NCBI GenBank assembly: GCA_934476025.1 | Contig: CAKSNI010000097.1 | Coordinates: 1-5,104 of the forward strand | Source of the DNA: an uncultured Eubacteriales bacterium | GTDB lineage: Bacteria > Bacillota > Clostridia > Oscillospirales > Acutalibacteraceae | Length of the DNA stretch: 5,104 bases | Reading direction: 5' to 3' | In this document: positions 4,667 to 5,104 of the stretch, in pieces | How the letters are laid out: each line of letters opens with the position of its first letter | How positions within the stretch are numbered: the first letter of the stretch is position 1 | The notes under the pieces: generated by a model | Told to the model about the DNA's origin: nothing | Seen by the model: the letters and a program-made list of their open reading frames with translations, nothing else | Databases searched by the model: none | Made by a program: the position numbers and the translations under genes

Positions 4667-4742
4667 CAAGAGAAACGGGTATCGGTTTTTTCATAATTTT
4701 TTACCCCTTTGGAAAAAGACGGCCGCAGCGGCCGTCTTTTTT
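4667..4742 (+). ncRNA. Candidate small RNA of about 75 nt
   Basis: The unit runs from the predicted start of the promoter at 4632-4660 to the T-tract of a strong terminator. The predicted RNA has an AU-rich middle with a possible hairpin, GGGUA (4677-4681) with UACCC (4702-4706), and ends in the terminator stem. No start codon with a ribosome binding site occurs inside. GGGUA could alternatively pair with TACCC at 4663-4667, but that copy lies at or before the predicted start. It is inferred from signals only; it could equally be the 3' untranslated region of trhA, with a chance promoter match. No known RNA family is recognised. Confidence 0.35.
4713..4742 (+). terminator. Strong intrinsic terminator
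   Basis: GACGGCCG (4718-4725) pairs with CGGCCGTC (4729-4736) around CAG. The stem is flanked by A5 (4713-4717) and T6 (4737-4742), so it can act in both directions and extend with A-T pairs. It would end transcripts from trhA or from the promoter at 4632-4660, and leftward transcripts from the SpoIIE-like gene. Confidence 0.9.
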
Positions 4743-4957
4743 CCGTCTGTCGATCAACCAAAATGATATTTGCGGCGTTATCGCCGCGTTTTCTGCTTTG
4801 TTCCCCGGGGGTGGTCGATCAAAGGCAAAAACTCCTTTTTGCGGCGGCCGGGCGGACTTTGGCTCTCGGGCGAACCGATGGGGGCCTCCTCCGAAAAGCA
4901 GCCTAAAAAAGGGCCGGGTGGAACAGCTGCCGTTTTTGGGAAAGCGAGAGAACCCGA
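4743..4957. other. Non-coding stretch between the terminator and the SpoIIE-like gene
   Basis: I see no protein gene here: open frames lack a start with a ribosome binding site and show no family resemblance. It holds two small hairpins (4772-4787, and 4825-4842 with 7-bp arms around CTCC) and two copies of GTCGATCAA (4749-4757 and 4813-4821). No strong terminator for the leftward SpoIIE-like gene is visible other than the bidirectional hairpin at 4713-4742. Confidence 0.5.
4772..4793 (+). terminator. Second, weaker terminator-like hairpin
   Basis: GCGGCG (4772-4777) pairs with CGCCGC (4782-4787) around TTAT, followed by GTTTTC on the + strand. It could back up the terminator at 4713-4742. 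The opposite strand has no T-tract. Confidence 0.35.
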
Positions 4958-5104
4958 TCAGGACTTTTTTAAAATGGCCGCCAAAACGGTGATATCGTCC
5001 TCATGATGATCGGTGCGGCGACGCTTGGCGCTGGCGGCAATGCGTTCGGCCAGTTCCTGGGCGCCGTCGTTGCCCCAGACCTCGATTTCTTCGCTGATCC
5101 AGTC
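4958..5104 (-). CDS. spoIIE: C-terminal end of a PP2C-type phosphatase, probably SpoIIE (partial)
   Basis: Only the last 48 codons are in the window; the 5' part lies beyond 5104 on the - strand. The translated end begins DWISEEIE, continues with a helix around QELAERIAASAKRR and closes with EDDITVLAAILKKS before TGA at 4960-4958. The DDITV motif is the final metal-binding aspartate strand of PP2C/SpoIIE-type serine phosphatases. The preceding pattern (W-x-x-E, then ELA-x-x-I-x-x-x-A, then DD-[IM]-TV-hydrophobic) is what the C-terminus of SpoIIE looks like. SpoIIE dephosphorylates SpoIIAA to activate sigma F in the forespore. A related RsbU-type phosphatase cannot be excluded from this fragment. 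No close terminator follows; the next is the bidirectional hairpin at 4742-4713. Confidence 0.72.
   Translation of the reverse strand, partial: DWISEEIEVWGNDGAQELAERIAASAKRRRTDHHEDDITVLAAILKKS

Noticed and set aside
4749..4821. Two copies of GTCGATCAA as attachment sites or a repeat element
   Set aside because: Only 9 bases, two copies 64 bases apart, and no recombinase or element boundaries nearby; could be chance.

Overview
The window most likely comes from a moderately GC-rich, endospore-forming member of the Bacillota (Clostridia-like). The reasons are a Firmicute-type LexA, an ECF-type QueT transporter with a preQ1-I-like leader, purine-rich Shine-Dalgarno sites, and at the right edge the C-terminus of a PP2C phosphatase that looks like SpoIIE. 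The species cannot be named from the sequence.

Layout, left to right. Positions 1-122 are the 3' end of a group II intron (domains V and VI) on the + strand; the rest lies off the window. Twelve bases later begins a leftward block, read on the - strand from 2592 down to 134. In transcription order it holds two half-size TSUP (TauE/SafE-like) membrane proteins joined by an ATGA overlap, then lexA, rnhA (RNase HI) and queT. lexA has its own well-formed promoter inside the end of the second TSUP gene, and rnhA starts 2 bases after the lexA stop. queT is separated from rnhA by about 160 bases holding a preQ1-I-like pseudoknot and an overlapping hairpin that leads to the ribosome binding site.

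From 2593 the + strand is used. A divergent intergenic region holds a 14-bp perfect palindrome and a near-consensus promoter for an AraC-family regulator (2774-3688), which ends in a strong terminator. Next is a PAQR/hemolysin III family membrane protein (3928-4605) with an extended -10 promoter and a 21-bp-spaced direct repeat next to its -35. Beyond it, 4606-4957 has no convincing protein gene but does have a promoter followed 58 bases later by a strong terminator hairpin, a candidate small RNA of about 75 nt. The window closes with the last 48 codons of the SpoIIE-like gene on the - strand (4958-5104).

The genes are mostly housekeeping: SOS repression, RNA-DNA hybrid removal, queuosine-precursor uptake and membrane homeostasis. 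They do not form one obvious pathway, and I see no defence system, toxin-antitoxin pair or CRISPR. The observations most worth checking are non-coding: the queT leader, the orphan promoter-terminator unit at 4632-4742, the putative operators at 2689-2702 and 3802-3833, and the intron junction.
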